From: Megamonas sp. UBA1796
Lineage (GTDB): Bacteria > Bacillota > Negativicutes > Selenomonadales > Selenomonadaceae
Assembly (NCBI GenBank): GCA_002319795.1
Contig: DCFU01000016.1
Location: 1 to 64,000, forward strand
Reading direction: 5' to 3'
Length of the DNA stretch: 64,000 bases
Shown: positions 6,399-20,265 of the stretch, in pieces
Position numbering within the stretch: position 1 is the first letter of the stretch
Layout: the number at the start of each line of letters is the position of its first letter
Program-made: the position numbers and the translations under genes
The notes under the pieces: generated by a model
The model's input: the letters and a program-made list of their open reading frames with translations, nothing else
What the model was told of the DNA's origin: nothing
The model's database searches: none

Positions 6399-7496
6399 TC
6401 AGGTCATCATGCTCTTTTCAATAATTCCGCCAGCCACAACACAGTCTCCCTGATAAAACACCACAGACTGCCCCGGCGTCACAGCTCTCTGTGGTTCAGC
6501 AAAGCTCACGCGTACACGCCCTTCCGGTAACGGCGATACCATAGCTTTGCCTTCGTGGTTTCCATAACGTATCTTGGCAGCAACCTGCATAGGCTGACGC
6601 AGTTCATCAATCGCAATCCAGTTCATATCCCCTGCGATAAGTTCCTGTGAAAATACATCCGCATTTTCACCTACAATAACACGGTTATGCTCCATATCAA
6701 GCCGTATGACATACAGCGGTGATGCAGCAGCAATGCCCAAACCTTTACGCTGCCCAATCGTATAGAGCGGCACTCCTGCATGGTGGCCGAGAACCCGGCC
6801 CTGGGTATCAACAATTTCTCCGGGATGCAGACAGTTTGGAGCCTTTTCCCGGAGATATGCTTTATAATCATCATCTGGCACGAAGCAAATCTCCTGACTG
6901 TCCGGCTTATGTGCCACCGGTAAATTGAGCTGCTCTGCCAGCCGTCGCGTTTCTGTTTTCCGATAAGCGCCCAGCGGCATTAAGAAATGCTCCAGTGATT
7001 GCTGATTCAGATGATACAGCGCATAGGACTGGTCCTTATGTTCATCCAGGCCTTTATAGAGCCCATAACGTCCACCTGCTTCATTATATTCTATGCGTGC
7101 ATAATGCCCGGTAGCAACATAATACGCGCCCAACTCCATAGCCTTTTGCAACAGTCCCTCGAATTTCACATAACGGTTACAGGCAATACATGGGTTAGGC
7201 GTACGTCCCTGGGCATAATCACGCAGGAAATAGTCAATCACTGTTTCCTGGAACATATCCTTGAAATTCATTACATAATGCGGAATGCCGACGACCTCGG
7301 CCACACGGCGCGCGTCCTCTACCGAGCTAAGCGTGCAACAGCCACGGTCCGAAGCTGCGTCAAAATCGCGGCTGTCCTCACTCAACCGCATCGTCACGCC
7401 CACGGCCTCATAGCCCTGCTGCACCAGAAGAGCGGCGGTGAGCGAGCTGTCAACGCCTCCGCTCATAGCTACGACCACTTTTTTCTTGTTTATCAT
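6399..7496 (-). CDS. mnmA: tRNA-specific 2-thiouridylase MnmA
   Basis: The start is taken at ATG 7496, 5 bases after AAGGATGG; an upstream in-frame extension has no ribosome site. The 365-residue product begins MINKKKVVVAMSGGVDSS, the PP-loop that adenylates U34. Catalytic Cys residues are in TPNPCIACNRYVKF and in DSQEICFVPDDDY. A C-terminal beta-barrel domain ends in RAVTPGQSVVFYQGD. It thiolates the wobble uridine of Glu, Gln and Lys tRNAs using sulfur from a cysteine desulfurase, which is not in this window. It is divergent from tmcAL and upstream of rlmD on the same strand. Confidence 0.95.
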   Translation of the reverse strand: MINKKKVVVAMSGGVDSSLTAALLVQQGYEAVGVTMRLSEDSRDFDAASDRGCCTLSSVEDARRVAEVVGIPHYVMNFKDMFQETVIDYFLRDYAQGRTPNPCIACNRYVKFEGLLQKAMELGAYYVATGHYARIEYNEAGGRYGLYKGLDEHKDQSYALYHLNQQSLEHFLMPLGAYRKTETRRLAEQLNLPVAHKPDSQEICFVPDDDYKAYLREKAPNCLHPGEIVDTQGRVLGHHAGVPLYTIGQRKGLGIAAASPLYVIRLDMEHNRVIVGENADVFSQELIAGDMNWIAIDELRQPMQVAAKIRYGNHEGKAMVSPLPEGRVRVSFAEPQRAVTPGQSVVFYQGDCVVAGGIIEKSMMT

Positions 7497-7664
7497 AAAA
7501 CCCATCCTTATATTTTTAATCAGCAAAGACAAAATTCTTCAGTGTAACTATTGTACGCTATATAGAAATATTTTTCAAACCTATCTATCCGCTTTCCCTT
7601 CTCTTCCCTGCTTTTTTTTGTTACACTAGAATACAAAGTGATAAAACAAAGCGAGGCTGAAGGT

Positions 7665-8912
7665 ATGGCGATTACCGGCATCATTACAGAATACAATCCT
7701 TTTCATAACGGACATTTATATCAATTGCAAAAAATACGCGAACACAACGGGCAAGCCGGCATCATCTGTGTAATGAGCGGCAGTTTCACCCAACGCGGCG
7801 AAGCCGCCATTGCCGACAAATGGACACGCGCGCGTCTGGCTGTGCTGGGCGGTGCCGATCTCGTACTAGAACTGCCTTTTGTCTTTGCCGTACGCAGTGC
7901 CCAGGACTTCGCAGGCGGCGGAGTGCGCCTGCTGGAGCGCCTGGGCATTGCAGACACACTCGCGTTTGGCACAGAATACGATGATATCGCCATGTTGCAA
8001 AAGCTTTCTGACTGCCTGCGTGATGAAGCAACGCAGGCAAAGCTCCATGAGCGTCTGCAAGCCGGTCTCTCCTACGCTGCCGCTCTAAGCACAGCGGCAG
8101 CCTCGCAGAGCGGCTTGCCGGAGGAACTTCTCCGCGAGCCTAATACCATTCTTGCACTTGAGTATTTACAGGCTTTACAGCGCTTCTCGTGCCAGTTACA
8201 GCCGCTTATTGTAAAACGAAGAACCTCGCATTACCACGATACAGAAATACATGCCTGCCTCGCAAGCGCCACAGCGATCCGTACAGAGCTCTCACATACG
8301 GTTGCCAACTGGCAGCTTTTACGGCAAGCAATGCCGCCCGCATCCCTGGAGCTTTTAAAACAAAAAAAAGAGCAGGATTCCCTGCCCTCCATGGAGTATC
8401 TGTTCCGCCCCCTGATCACCAGAATCCGCTGCATGAGTTATGCGGATCTTCGTAATATTTATAGCGTCAATGAGGGCCTTGAATACAAAATATCCGAGGC
8501 TGCACAACAAAGCAGTTCCCTACGGGAACTGCTAAAAAACATCAAAAGCAAGCGCTATCCACAAAGCCGCCTGCAACGAATGCTGCTGTATATTCTATTA
8601 GCTTTTTCCCCTGCCTCTGCCAAAAGCTTCGATGCCGCCGGTCCTCTCTATGCACGCGTACTAGCCTTCAACGGCACAGGCCGCGAACTGCTTCGGGGAA
8701 TCAAAGAGCACGCAACGATCCCGCTTATTACCAAGACAGGTCATTATCTGCATACACAGCAGCGAGCTCAGGGCTTTGACTCTCTCTCTCTGCTGCAGCA
8801 AATGCTGGCCTATGACACCTGGTCCTCTGAATTATATGCCTTATGCTTCAAAAACGTACTGCCGGGAACCCCGGATTTCACGACCTCACCGCTATACATA
8901 AAAACTCCCTAA
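7665..8912 (+). CDS. tmcAL: tRNA(Met) cytidine acetate ligase (TmcAL)
   Basis: The ATG at 7665 has GCGAGG 9-10 bases upstream; the GTG at 7638 lacks a site. 415 residues. The nucleotidyltransferase signature GIITEYNPFHNGHLYQL (HxGH-type, about 4-20) is followed by CVMSGSFTQRGEAAIADKWTRAR and LVLELPFVFAVRSAQDFA. The family uses ATP and acetate to make N4-acetylcytidine at the wobble position of elongator tRNA-Met. The C-terminal helical domain (ESLRELLKNIKSKRYPQSRLQRM-like region) is present. It is transcribed divergently from mnmA and converges on a HAD gene only 6 bases away, with no clear terminator between them. Confidence 0.92.
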   Translation: MAITGIITEYNPFHNGHLYQLQKIREHNGQAGIICVMSGSFTQRGEAAIADKWTRARLAVLGGADLVLELPFVFAVRSAQDFAGGGVRLLERLGIADTLAFGTEYDDIAMLQKLSDCLRDEATQAKLHERLQAGLSYAAALSTAAASQSGLPEELLREPNTILALEYLQALQRFSCQLQPLIVKRRTSHYHDTEIHACLASATAIRTELSHTVANWQLLRQAMPPASLELLKQKKEQDSLPSMEYLFRPLITRIRCMSYADLRNIYSVNEGLEYKISEAAQQSSSLRELLKNIKSKRYPQSRLQRMLLYILLAFSPASAKSFDAAGPLYARVLAFNGTGRELLRGIKEHATIPLITKTGHYLHTQQRAQGFDSLSLLQQMLAYDTWSSELYALCFKNVLPGTPDFTTSPLYIKTP

Positions 8913-8918
8913 GCCAGA

Positions 8919-9584
8919 TTAATTTACAAATTCCACCTTTTCCAATAACTCTAAAGGCTCTTCCAGTAATACCTCAGCACCGTTCTCTACAAGCTCCTCC
9001 TTGCCACGAAAACCCCAAAGTACACCAACGGATAAGAAGCCTGCATTTGCGGCAGTCTGCATATCAACCATACTATCGCCAAGATAAGCGATTTCCTCTG
9101 GCTTCGCCCCCAAATTCTCAGCAATCTGCAGCACATTTGCCGGATCCGGCTTACGTGGAAAGCCGGGACGGTCTCCTATGACCTCCGCAAAGGTATCTGG
9201 TTCAAAAAGCACCTTAACAATGGTCGCAGCTGCCTCCATATGCTTGTTTGTACAAACAGCCAAGGGAATTCCACGTTCCCTGAGCTTCTTTAAAAGATCG
9301 ATAATACCCTTGTAGGAACGTGTCTTCTCTAAAAAACGTCCCTCGTAAATTTTCTTGTACTTTGCCAGTGCTTCATCAACAAATTCCTTGGAGGATGCTT
9401 TTCCCGCTGGCAATATCCTTTCAATAAGTTTGCGTGAGCCATTGCCCACAAAGTAACGATACTTCTCGGTTTCGTGTGTTTCATAGCCGTAGGATGCCAG
9501 CATGGCGTTGGCACTGTCTGCCAAGTCCGCGAGCGAATCAATCAACGTCCCATCCAAATCAAAAATAACTGCCTTATATTGCAT
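8919..9584 (-). CDS. HAD-family hydrolase, phosphoglycolate-phosphatase type
   Basis: The start is placed at ATG 9584 (MQYKAVIFDLDGTLID); AAAGG lies ~12 bases upstream, and an in-frame TTG at 9596 directly abuts that site. 221 residues. Motif I DLDGT (nucleophile Asp 9, acid Asp 11), motif II VCTNKH, and motifs III/IV with Lys in GFPRKPDPANVL and YLGDSMVDMQTAANAG are all intact. A helical cap lies at about 16-85. This is subfamily I (Gph/PpaX-like). It probably dephosphorylates 2-phosphoglycolate or a related small phosphate, but the substrate cannot be fixed from sequence. Confidence 0.85.
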   Translation of the reverse strand: MQYKAVIFDLDGTLIDSLADLADSANAMLASYGYETHETEKYRYFVGNGSRKLIERILPAGKASSKEFVDEALAKYKKIYEGRFLEKTRSYKGIIDLLKKLRERGIPLAVCTNKHMEAAATIVKVLFEPDTFAEVIGDRPGFPRKPDPANVLQIAENLGAKPEEIAYLGDSMVDMQTAANAGFLSVGVLWGFRGKEELVENGAEVLLEEPLELLEKVEFVN

Positions 9585-9713
9585 ACCATATTTCAACCTT
9601 TCTCTTTTATATGGTTCAGGGAATCCCCATGAATCTTTACTGAGTATTTATTCGCCATCTATTTCCATTTTCCTGCCTGGGTATTACCGCTCATAAAAAC
9701 CTTTTATACAGCT

Positions 9714-9760
9714 ATAAGAAAGGATGCTGCATCTTCAACAGACACAGCATCCTTTCTTAT
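9714..9760. terminator. Bidirectional terminator after gatB
   Basis: A perfect 16-bp stem ATAAGAAAGGATGCTG/CAGCATCCTTTCTTAT encloses a 15-base loop. The stem edge supplies T-rich sequence on both strands. It lies 18 bases past the gatB stop. Confidence 0.8.
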
Positions 9761-9777
9761 AGGTAAAATTTATTTTA

Positions 9778-11220
9778 TCAGGTATCCAGCTTGGCTTTAA
9801 GCAGCTGATTGACAACACCAGGATTTGCTTTTCCCTTGCTTTGTTTCATGACCTGGCCGACGAGCGCTCCTATCGCCTTCGTATTGCCACCCTTATAATC
9901 GGCAACCGGCTTCGGATTCGCTGCAATAACCGCATCAACAATACCTTCAATCGCCTTCGTATCCGTAATTTGGACAAGGCCCTTGTCCTTAACAATTTTT
10001 TCCGGTGCATCTGGAGAAGTCCACATTTCCACGAAAACCTTCTTGGCAATCTTCGAAGAAATCGTTCCCTTGCTGATGAGCATAATCATCTGTCCCAGAC
10101 GTTTGGCATCAACCGGCGAGTCCTGAATTGTTTTCCCCTCAGCATTCAGATTTTTCGCTAAATCTCCCATCATCCAGTTAGCGGTAAGCTTCGCATCCGC
10201 ACCATCCACAATGGCTGCATCGAAGTACTCTGCCAGTTCACGCGACCCGGTAATAATACCCGCATCATATGAAGACAGCCCATCTTCCGTTTCCAGACGC
10301 TGCCTTCGCGCATCAGGAAGCTCAGGCAGGGCCTTCCTATATGCCGCGATCTCTTCATCCGTCGTGACAATTGGTACGAGATCAGGTTCCGGCATATAGC
10401 GATAATCATGTGCCGCTTCTTTTGTACGCATCGAAAGCGTGATGCCCTTATCCGGATCCCAGGTACGCGTTTCCTGTACGAGATGCCCTCCATCCTCCAA
10501 CACTTCTTGCTGGCGCTGGATTTCATACGCAAGAGCATCCTCCACAGCTTTAAAGGAATTGATATTCTTCATTTCTGCTTTTGTCCCAAGTGCCGTAGTT
10601 CCGACTGGGCGAAGCGATACGTTGAGATCCGCACGCAGATTCCCCTCCTCCATACGGCAATTAGAAACATCAATATATTCCAGAATAGATTTTACTTTTT
10701 CCATATATACACGCGCTTCCTGCGGTGTAGCCATATCCGGCTCCGAAACGATTTCAATGAGTGGTACGCCTGTGCGGTTGTAATCAACATTTGAGGTTGC
10801 CGAATCCTTGATCGTATTGCCTGAGTGGACGAGCTTGCCTGCATCCTCTTCCATATGGATACGCGTGATGCGAATACGCTTCTTTTGTCCATCAACATCT
10901 ATATCGACATAGCCCTTCTCCGCAATTGGCAAATCATATTGTGAAGTCTGGAAATTCTTAGGCAAATCCGGGTAATAATAGTTCTTTCGATCAAATTTAC
11001 TAAATTTATTTATCGTACAATTAAGCGCGAGACCTGCCCTTATAGCAAATTCCACGACACGTTTATTAATAACCGGCAATACGCCAGGAAGACCCAGGCA
11101 AACCGGACAAACATGTGTGTTCTGCTCTGCTCCGAAGGTGGTAGCGCAGCCGCAAAAAATCTTGGTCTTCGTCTTTAATTCACTATGGATTTCCAATCCG
11201 ATAACGGCTTCATACTTCAT
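9778..11220 (-). CDS. gatB: Asp-tRNA(Asn)/Glu-tRNA(Gln) amidotransferase subunit B
   Basis: 480 residues, typical. The N-terminal GatB signature [23 protein letters not shown] is followed by a catalytic cradle with the zinc-type Cys residues ([19 protein letters not shown]). [10 protein letters not shown] and the helical plus YqeY tail domains follow ([19 protein letters not shown]). It phosphorylates the tRNA-bound Glu or Asp carboxylate and transfers ammonia delivered from GatA. Its ATG overlaps the gatA stop by 4 bases (ATGA), so the subunits are translationally coupled. It is last in gatC-gatA-gatB and is followed by a strong terminator. Confidence 0.97.
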   Translation of the reverse strand: MKYEAVIGLEIHSELKTKTKIFCGCATTFGAEQNTHVCPVCLGLPGVLPVINKRVVEFAIRAGLALNCTINKFSKFDRKNYYYPDLPKNFQTSQYDLPIAEKGYVDIDVDGQKKRIRITRIHMEEDAGKLVHSGNTIKDSATSNVDYNRTGVPLIEIVSEPDMATPQEARVYMEKVKSILEYIDVSNCRMEEGNLRADLNVSLRPVGTTALGTKAEMKNINSFKAVEDALAYEIQRQQEVLEDGGHLVQETRTWDPDKGITLSMRTKEAAHDYRYMPEPDLVPIVTTDEEIAAYRKALPELPDARRQRLETEDGLSSYDAGIITGSRELAEYFDAAIVDGADAKLTANWMMGDLAKNLNAEGKTIQDSPVDAKRLGQMIMLISKGTISSKIAKKVFVEMWTSPDAPEKIVKDKGLVQITDTKAIEGIVDAVIAANPKPVADYKGGNTKAIGALVGQVMKQSKGKANPGVVNQLLKAKLDT

Positions 11221-12689
11221 GCTTTTTTACCTCCCAGCTCCGCCATTTCCTTATAAAATCCCTGACTCTGCTCATAGGTGTAAGCAGCACGCAGGATGGT
11301 CTCCTCGCCAAGGGGTTTGCCGATGATCTGCAGTCCAATTGGCATATGCTTGTTGCTGAAACCACAGGGCAGCGAAATACCTGGCAGGCCGGCAAGGTTC
11401 AACGGCACAGTACAGACATCCTGCAAGTACATCTTTAGAGGATCGCTGACCATTTCACCGATTTTGAAGGCAGGTGTCGGCGCTGTAGGCGCGACAATGG
11501 CATCCACTTTTTCAAAAGCCTTATCAAAGTCCTGCTTAATAAGCGTACGAACTCTGAGAGATTTAAGATAATACGCATCATAATACCCAGCGCTCAAGGC
11601 ATAATTGCCGATCATAATCCGGCGCTTGACTTCCTTGCCGAACTTTCTGCTGCGCGTATTCGTCATCATCTCGACAATATCCGCACCGTCGACACGCTCA
11701 CCATAGCTTACACCATCATAGCGCTCAAGGTTCGTAGCAGCTTCTGCCGGCGCGATAAGGTAATAGGTGGAGATTGCATATTCGGTATGCGGTAAAGAAA
11801 TCTCTACAATCTCCGCCCCCAGGCTTTCCATCTGCTTCACAGCAGTGCGCACAGCCTTTTCAACATCTGCATCCATTCCCTTGACAAAGTATTCCCTGGG
11901 AAGGCCAATCTTAAGGCCCTTGATATCCGCAACCAAAGCTTTGGTATAGTCCGGCACAGACGCATCAATAGAGGTTGAATCCTGGGCATCATGCCCTGCG
12001 ATGATGTTCAGTATATTAGCACAATCCGTAACATCGCGGGCAAGCGGCCCTATCTGATCAAGCGAAGAAGCAAATGCCACCAATCCATAGCGTGAAACAC
12101 GTCCATAGGTTGGTTTCATACCCACTACACCGCAAAAAGAAGCCGGCTGGCGAATGGATCCCCCCGTATCCGAGCCTATAGCCCAGATGGCAGTCCCTGC
12201 AGCTACAGCCGCCGCGCTGCCGCCCGAGCTGCCGCCCGGCACACAATCTGTATTCCATGGATTATGCGTCAGATGGTAAGCTGAGTTCTCTGTCGAACCT
12301 CCCATGGCAAATTCATCCATATTGGTTTTTCCTAATATCACAGGTTTTGCTGCATTTATTTTTTCTATAACCGTCGCATCATAAGGCGGTACGAAATTTT
12401 CCAGTATTTTTGAAGCACAAGTTGTCTTAATACCCTTCGTGCAGATATTATCCTTGACAGCGCCTGGGATTCCCTCAAGAAAGGAAATAACCTTACCCCC
12501 GGCGATTTTTTCATCCACTGCCGCAGCCTGTGCCAAAGCAGCTTCCCTTGTCTGTGTCAGATAAGCCATGACATCGCCTTCCACTTCATCAATGCGGGCG
12601 ATAACATCCTTTGTGAGCTCTGTGGCGGTAATCTCTTTATTCACTAGCATGTCATGAAGGACATGCGCCGGTTTATCAAATAATCTCAC
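11217..12689 (-). CDS. gatA: Asp-tRNA(Asn)/Glu-tRNA(Gln) amidotransferase subunit A (amidase)
   Basis: 490 residues. Amidase signature family: catalytic Lys in [18 protein letters not shown], the Gly/Ser-rich [16 protein letters not shown] with the cis-Ser, and nucleophile Ser in [13 protein letters not shown]. It hydrolyses glutamine and channels ammonia to GatB. The complex corrects mischarged Glu-tRNA(Gln) and/or Asp-tRNA(Asn). Presence of gatCAB suggests that one of GlnRS or AsnRS is absent in this organism. The gene starts 15 bases after gatC and overlaps gatB by 4 bases. Confidence 0.97.
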   Translation of the reverse strand: MRLFDKPAHVLHDMLVNKEITATELTKDVIARIDEVEGDVMAYLTQTREAALAQAAAVDEKIAGGKVISFLEGIPGAVKDNICTKGIKTTCASKILENFVPPYDATVIEKINAAKPVILGKTNMDEFAMGGSTENSAYHLTHNPWNTDCVPGGSSGGSAAAVAAGTAIWAIGSDTGGSIRQPASFCGVVGMKPTYGRVSRYGLVAFASSLDQIGPLARDVTDCANILNIIAGHDAQDSTSIDASVPDYTKALVADIKGLKIGLPREYFVKGMDADVEKAVRTAVKQMESLGAEIVEISLPHTEYAISTYYLIAPAEAATNLERYDGVSYGERVDGADIVEMMTNTRSRKFGKEVKRRIMIGNYALSAGYYDAYYLKSLRVRTLIKQDFDKAFEKVDAIVAPTAPTPAFKIGEMVSDPLKMYLQDVCTVPLNLAGLPGISLPCGFSNKHMPIGLQIIGKPLGEETILRAAYTYEQSQGFYKEMAELGGKKA

Positions 12690-12704
12690 AATCCTGCCTC
12701 CCTA

Positions 12705-12995
12705 TCAATCTTCAAGAATCTTCGGCACTTTGAAATAGCCGTCTTCCTTTAACGGCGCATTGGAAAGCGCCAACTCACGTCCCAGCGATGGCTTTACTAC
12801 ATCTTCGCGAAAAACATTGCTGAGTTGGAGCACATGCGCCGTCGGCTTGATATCATCGGTAGGAACTGCACTAAGATTATCCACATATTCCAAAAATGCG
12901 TTAAGCTGCTCTGTGTACTGTTCCTTCTCTTCTTCCGGAATCGCCAGACGTGACAAGACTGCTACATCCTCGACATCCTTCTTCGTAACCTTCAT
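12705..12995 (-). CDS. gatC: Asp-tRNA(Asn)/Glu-tRNA(Gln) amidotransferase subunit C
   Basis: ATG at 12995 is preferred (MKVTKKDVEDVAVLSRLAI); GGTGAG lies 4-5 bases upstream, whereas the earlier in-frame ATG at 13016 has no site. 96 residues, usual for GatC. The DVAVLSRLAIPEEE start, the FLEYVDNLSAVPTDDI middle and the C-terminal LKEDGYFKVPKILED are typical. GatC is a belt-like scaffold holding GatA and GatB together. First gene of the operon; a promoter lies at 13057-13084. Confidence 0.95.
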   Translation of the reverse strand: MKVTKKDVEDVAVLSRLAIPEEEKEQYTEQLNAFLEYVDNLSAVPTDDIKPTAHVLQLSNVFREDVVKPSLGRELALSNAPLKEDGYFKVPKILED

Positions 12996-13056
12996 ACTCT
13001 CACCATCCATTACCATATTGAAAGGCCCTGCCTTTTATTTACAACATACAAAGTTT

Positions 13057-13084
13057 ATTGTACCATACTTTCGCTGACTTGTAA
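13057..13084 (-). promoter_or_regulatory. Predicted promoter of gatCAB
   Basis: Minus strand: TTACAA (13079-13084), 16-bp spacer, TACAAT (13057-13062). It lies about 60 bases upstream of the gatC ATG. Confidence 0.6.
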
Positions 13085-13141
13085 TATACTATTTTGTCTG
13101 TATTGCGCATGGCATTTTCCATATATTGATGTATAATAAAA

Positions 13142-13171
13142 TTGGATAGATAAAAAAAGACCTGTTATAAT
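13142..13171 (+). promoter_or_regulatory. Predicted promoter of the secreted-protein gene
   Basis: TTGGAT (13142-13147), 18-bp spacer, TATAAT (13166-13171) with an extended TG (13163-13164). It lies ~58 bases upstream of the ATG at 13230. Confidence 0.7.
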
Positions 13172-13229
13172 ATATACAAATCAATACACCGCCCTACAAA
13201 TGCGGGAAAAACGAAAGAGGTATAAAACT

Positions 13230-13772
13230 ATGAGAAAACTACTTGTTTTGATTATGACAATGATGTTCCTTTTGCCAACGCAGTGCTATGCCCTGCAGCA
13301 AAGCGATTGGCAATTAGTGAAATCATCGAACTCCGTTGATGTTTTTTTTGACCAGAATAATTCTTATGAAAAGAGTGACATTGTTTATGTATGGTCAAAA
13401 ACATATTATAAAAATAGTTATGAAAGTCAAAAAAACATACAGTTGTTAAAAAAAGCCGGAATAGATCCATCAAAAATAAATCTTTCTTATTCCGTTGAAT
13501 TAGGAAAATTCTTTACGGAAAATACGATTGAATACTACTACCCCATGCATATAGAATATTATGATGTAGACGGGAATTCTGTATATTCTATAGATGCCAG
13601 CAACACCAGCACTACCAGTACCGCCAGTACCAGTACGAGCAGCAGCACTGCTGTTACAGATACGCAGATTGTTGTCCCGGATTCAATAGTTGGCCAGGAA
13701 CTGCAGCTTGTTAAAAATGCCATAAGTCTTAAGAATCCGGTTAACGTCCAGACCACGCAAACTTCAACCTGA
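13230..13772 (+). CDS. Secreted protein resembling surface-adhesin E, Ser/Thr-rich tail
   Basis: ATG at 13230 follows AAGAGG; the upstream ATG at 13200 adds a basic stretch and lacks a site. 180 residues. A signal peptide (MRKLLVLIMTMMFLLPTQC, cleavage probably after CYA) is followed by DWQLVKSSNSVDVFFD and IVYVWSKTYYKN. This pattern resembles the small adhesin-E-like domain of secreted proteins in Negativicutes and Proteobacteria; I am moderately sure. Residues ~128-150 are a low-complexity run of Ser, Thr and Ala, then a short C-terminus. It is a single-gene unit on the plus strand between minus-strand housekeeping operons and looks AT-richer than its neighbours. Function unknown. Confidence 0.8.
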   Translation: MRKLLVLIMTMMFLLPTQCYALQQSDWQLVKSSNSVDVFFDQNNSYEKSDIVYVWSKTYYKNSYESQKNIQLLKKAGIDPSKINLSYSVELGKFFTENTIEYYYPMHIEYYDVDGNSVYSIDASNTSTTSTASTSTSSSTAVTDTQIVVPDSIVGQELQLVKNAISLKNPVNVQTTQTST

Positions 13773-13776
13773 GGTA

Positions 13777-13801
13777 AATAAAAAAACATCCCCACGGGAT
13801 G
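13777..13801 (-). terminator. Terminator downstream of ligA (minus strand)
   Basis: Minus strand CATCCC-GTG-GGGATG followed by TTTTTTTATT. It ends transcription coming from pcrA-ligA just before the converging secreted-protein gene. Confidence 0.7.
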
Positions 13802-13865
13802 CATGAATTATAGAGCCTGTGGATATATAATTTTAGATTTCCACCCCAAATGGGTCATACAAAAT

Positions 13866-13900
13866 TTTATATGCCGCCTCTTTATGAGGCGGCATATAAA
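13866..13900. terminator. Perfect 15-bp hairpin between converging genes
   Basis: TTTATATGCCGCCTC/GAGGCGGCATATAAA with a 5-base loop. AT-rich stem ends give weak U runs on both strands, so it probably terminates both the secreted-protein gene and ligA. Confidence 0.7.
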
Positions 13901-13980
13901 ATAGCAATGAATAGAACATGTGATCTTTATTATGCATATATAGCGGATGAAACACAATAAAAAAAGGATAGACGCACTTG

Positions 13981-18346
<4,366 letters not shown>

Positions 18347-18441
18347 TTTATCCTCCATCAACCTGTATTTATCAAGCTCTGCAAGAAAAGGCTGCTGCAA
18401 AACCTCTGCAACAGCCTCGTGCAAAACCTATTATTCAAAAG

Positions 18442-20088
18442 TCAATTCCTGATTTTTTGCACGGCCTCAGAAAGCGGCGGAATAATCTGCTTCTTGCGTG
18501 ACATAACACCCGGCAGATAGATATAATTGCCACTGGCATCCTTTTGGAAAGCCTCCCCAATCAAGGTTCTTGGCGAACCTGCAAAGAGAAGGTACGTTCC
18601 CTCTTCGATAATGTCCGTTACCATGACAAGGCTCATATTATAGCCCTCACGTTCACATACAGCATGCATGCTTTCAATAAGCTTTGGTTCCAATTTCATT
18701 ACTTCCTTGGTATCCATAACGGAAATCTGACTCACAATGATACGGTAATCACCAATCCTGAATTCCTTAAGATCATTCTTCACAATCTCTGTCGGCGTCA
18801 TATCACCGATACCTGACCCGGCCTTAAGCATGGCCATACCATATTCGTGCAAATCCACCCCAGCAATTTTCGCCAGTCTTTCTGCTGTCTTTTTATCGTA
18901 GTCCGTGCAGGTCGGAGACTTGAAAAGCACTGTATCCGACAAAATTGCCGAAAGCAGCAGGCCAGCGAGCTGCTGCGGAATCTCAATCTCTCTGTGCCAA
19001 TGCATATTCGCCACAATCGTCGCCGTACAGCCTACAGGTTCTTGGCGCGTAAAAATTGGCTCACTTGTCTGTATGCCGCCGAGACGATGGTGATCGATAA
19101 TCTCCAATATTTTTGCCTCTTCAATGCCTTCGACAGCCTGCACCTTCTCATTATGGTCCACCATAATGACCTGCTCACGCTCCGGCTTCATGGCCTGATC
19201 CCGACTCAAAACGCCGACAAGTTTCCCATTCTCCAACACAGGATAACAAGCAAACTTCTTTTCTTCCATTTGTCCCTTAATATCACTGAGTAAATCAAGC
19301 GCATGAAAAGAAACCAGCTTTGTTTTCATGATCCGGCTCACCGGTACACACTGGTTGATAAGGCGGGCACAAGTATATGTATCATAAGGCGAATTCACAA
19401 TAAAAACATGCTTCTTTTCCGCTTCTTCCACGACATTCGGCGAAACATATCCATTGCCAGTTACGACAAAACACGAGATCTCCTGATGCAGACAATTAAT
19501 AAAAGTCTCATCCTGGCGATCACCAATGAGTACGACATCACCCGGTTTGATGATGTCTTTTATCATACGGTTGCTGCCAGCAGCAATACGTACGCTTCCC
19601 TCAACCTGCGCACCCTCATCACCACTTACGATGACCTCACCGTCGACCACACGGATGATATCGCGATAAGAAACACCCGCCTCAACAAAGGACTGCATAT
19701 TCAGTTCTTTAAAATAACGCTGTGCGAGATCACTCACCGTCACGATACCCACAAGCTTTTCATCCGGTCCTATAACAGGAACGGATCGCAGCTGGTTTTC
19801 GCGCATAACCTCACCCAGGCGGCGCAGGCTGTCCGTTGTTTTGACAACAGCCCTGCATTTCAGCATAACATCCTTGACGCGCGGATACAAATCAACAATC
19901 AGCATTGGCTGCTCTGCCTTAAAATATTCCAATGCGTATTTTGTCTCCGCATTTACTTTTCCGGCTCTGGCCGGAACTGCATTGACCCCCATAGCTTGCT
20001 TCAAATGCGCATAGCCGATTGCTGAACAAATCGAATCCGTATCCGGATTACGATGACCAATCGTGTAAATTGCTTTTGTAGTATTCAT
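18442..20088 (-). CDS. Manganese-dependent inorganic pyrophosphatase with CBS and DRTGG domains
   Basis: 548 residues, against ~310 for the simple family II enzyme. The N-terminal DHH part starts IYTIGHRNPDTDSICSAIGY. An insert of two CBS motifs (about 73-125 and 250-305) flanks a DRTGG-type domain (about 130-245). The DHH part resumes at VIMVDHNEKVQAVEGI and has IIDHHRLG, and the DHHA2 domain follows. Family II pyrophosphatases hydrolyse PPi with Mn or Co; in the CBS-containing class, adenine nucleotides and diadenosine polyphosphates bind the CBS pair and control activity. GGGAGG precedes the ATG. Monocistronic or leading into pcrA. Confidence 0.93.
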   Translation of the reverse strand: MNTTKAIYTIGHRNPDTDSICSAIGYAHLKQAMGVNAVPARAGKVNAETKYALEYFKAEQPMLIVDLYPRVKDVMLKCRAVVKTTDSLRRLGEVMRENQLRSVPVIGPDEKLVGIVTVSDLAQRYFKELNMQSFVEAGVSYRDIIRVVDGEVIVSGDEGAQVEGSVRIAAGSNRMIKDIIKPGDVVLIGDRQDETFINCLHQEISCFVVTGNGYVSPNVVEEAEKKHVFIVNSPYDTYTCARLINQCVPVSRIMKTKLVSFHALDLLSDIKGQMEEKKFACYPVLENGKLVGVLSRDQAMKPEREQVIMVDHNEKVQAVEGIEEAKILEIIDHHRLGGIQTSEPIFTRQEPVGCTATIVANMHWHREIEIPQQLAGLLLSAILSDTVLFKSPTCTDYDKKTAERLAKIAGVDLHEYGMAMLKAGSGIGDMTPTEIVKNDLKEFRIGDYRIIVSQISVMDTKEVMKLEPKLIESMHAVCEREGYNMSLVMVTDIIEEGTYLLFAGSPRTLIGEAFQKDASGNYIYLPGVMSRKKQIIPPLSEAVQKIRN

Positions 20089-20265
20089 TAAAAGAAATCC
20101 TCCCAGCTGATCTATTGAATGGTATTCCCAAATTTACAGTTCTAATCCTTATTATACGACAAAGCAAGGTATTTAGAAAAGGGAAAACTATATTTTTTTC
20201 AAATCTTGCTGTATAATAAAAATCTGTAAGAAACATAAAACATAATCCGGAGGTATCACCAAGCC

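Noticed and set aside
19303..20025. 240-codon plus-strand frame
   Set aside because: Antisense to the CBS pyrophosphatase, whose motifs are intact; a shadow frame.
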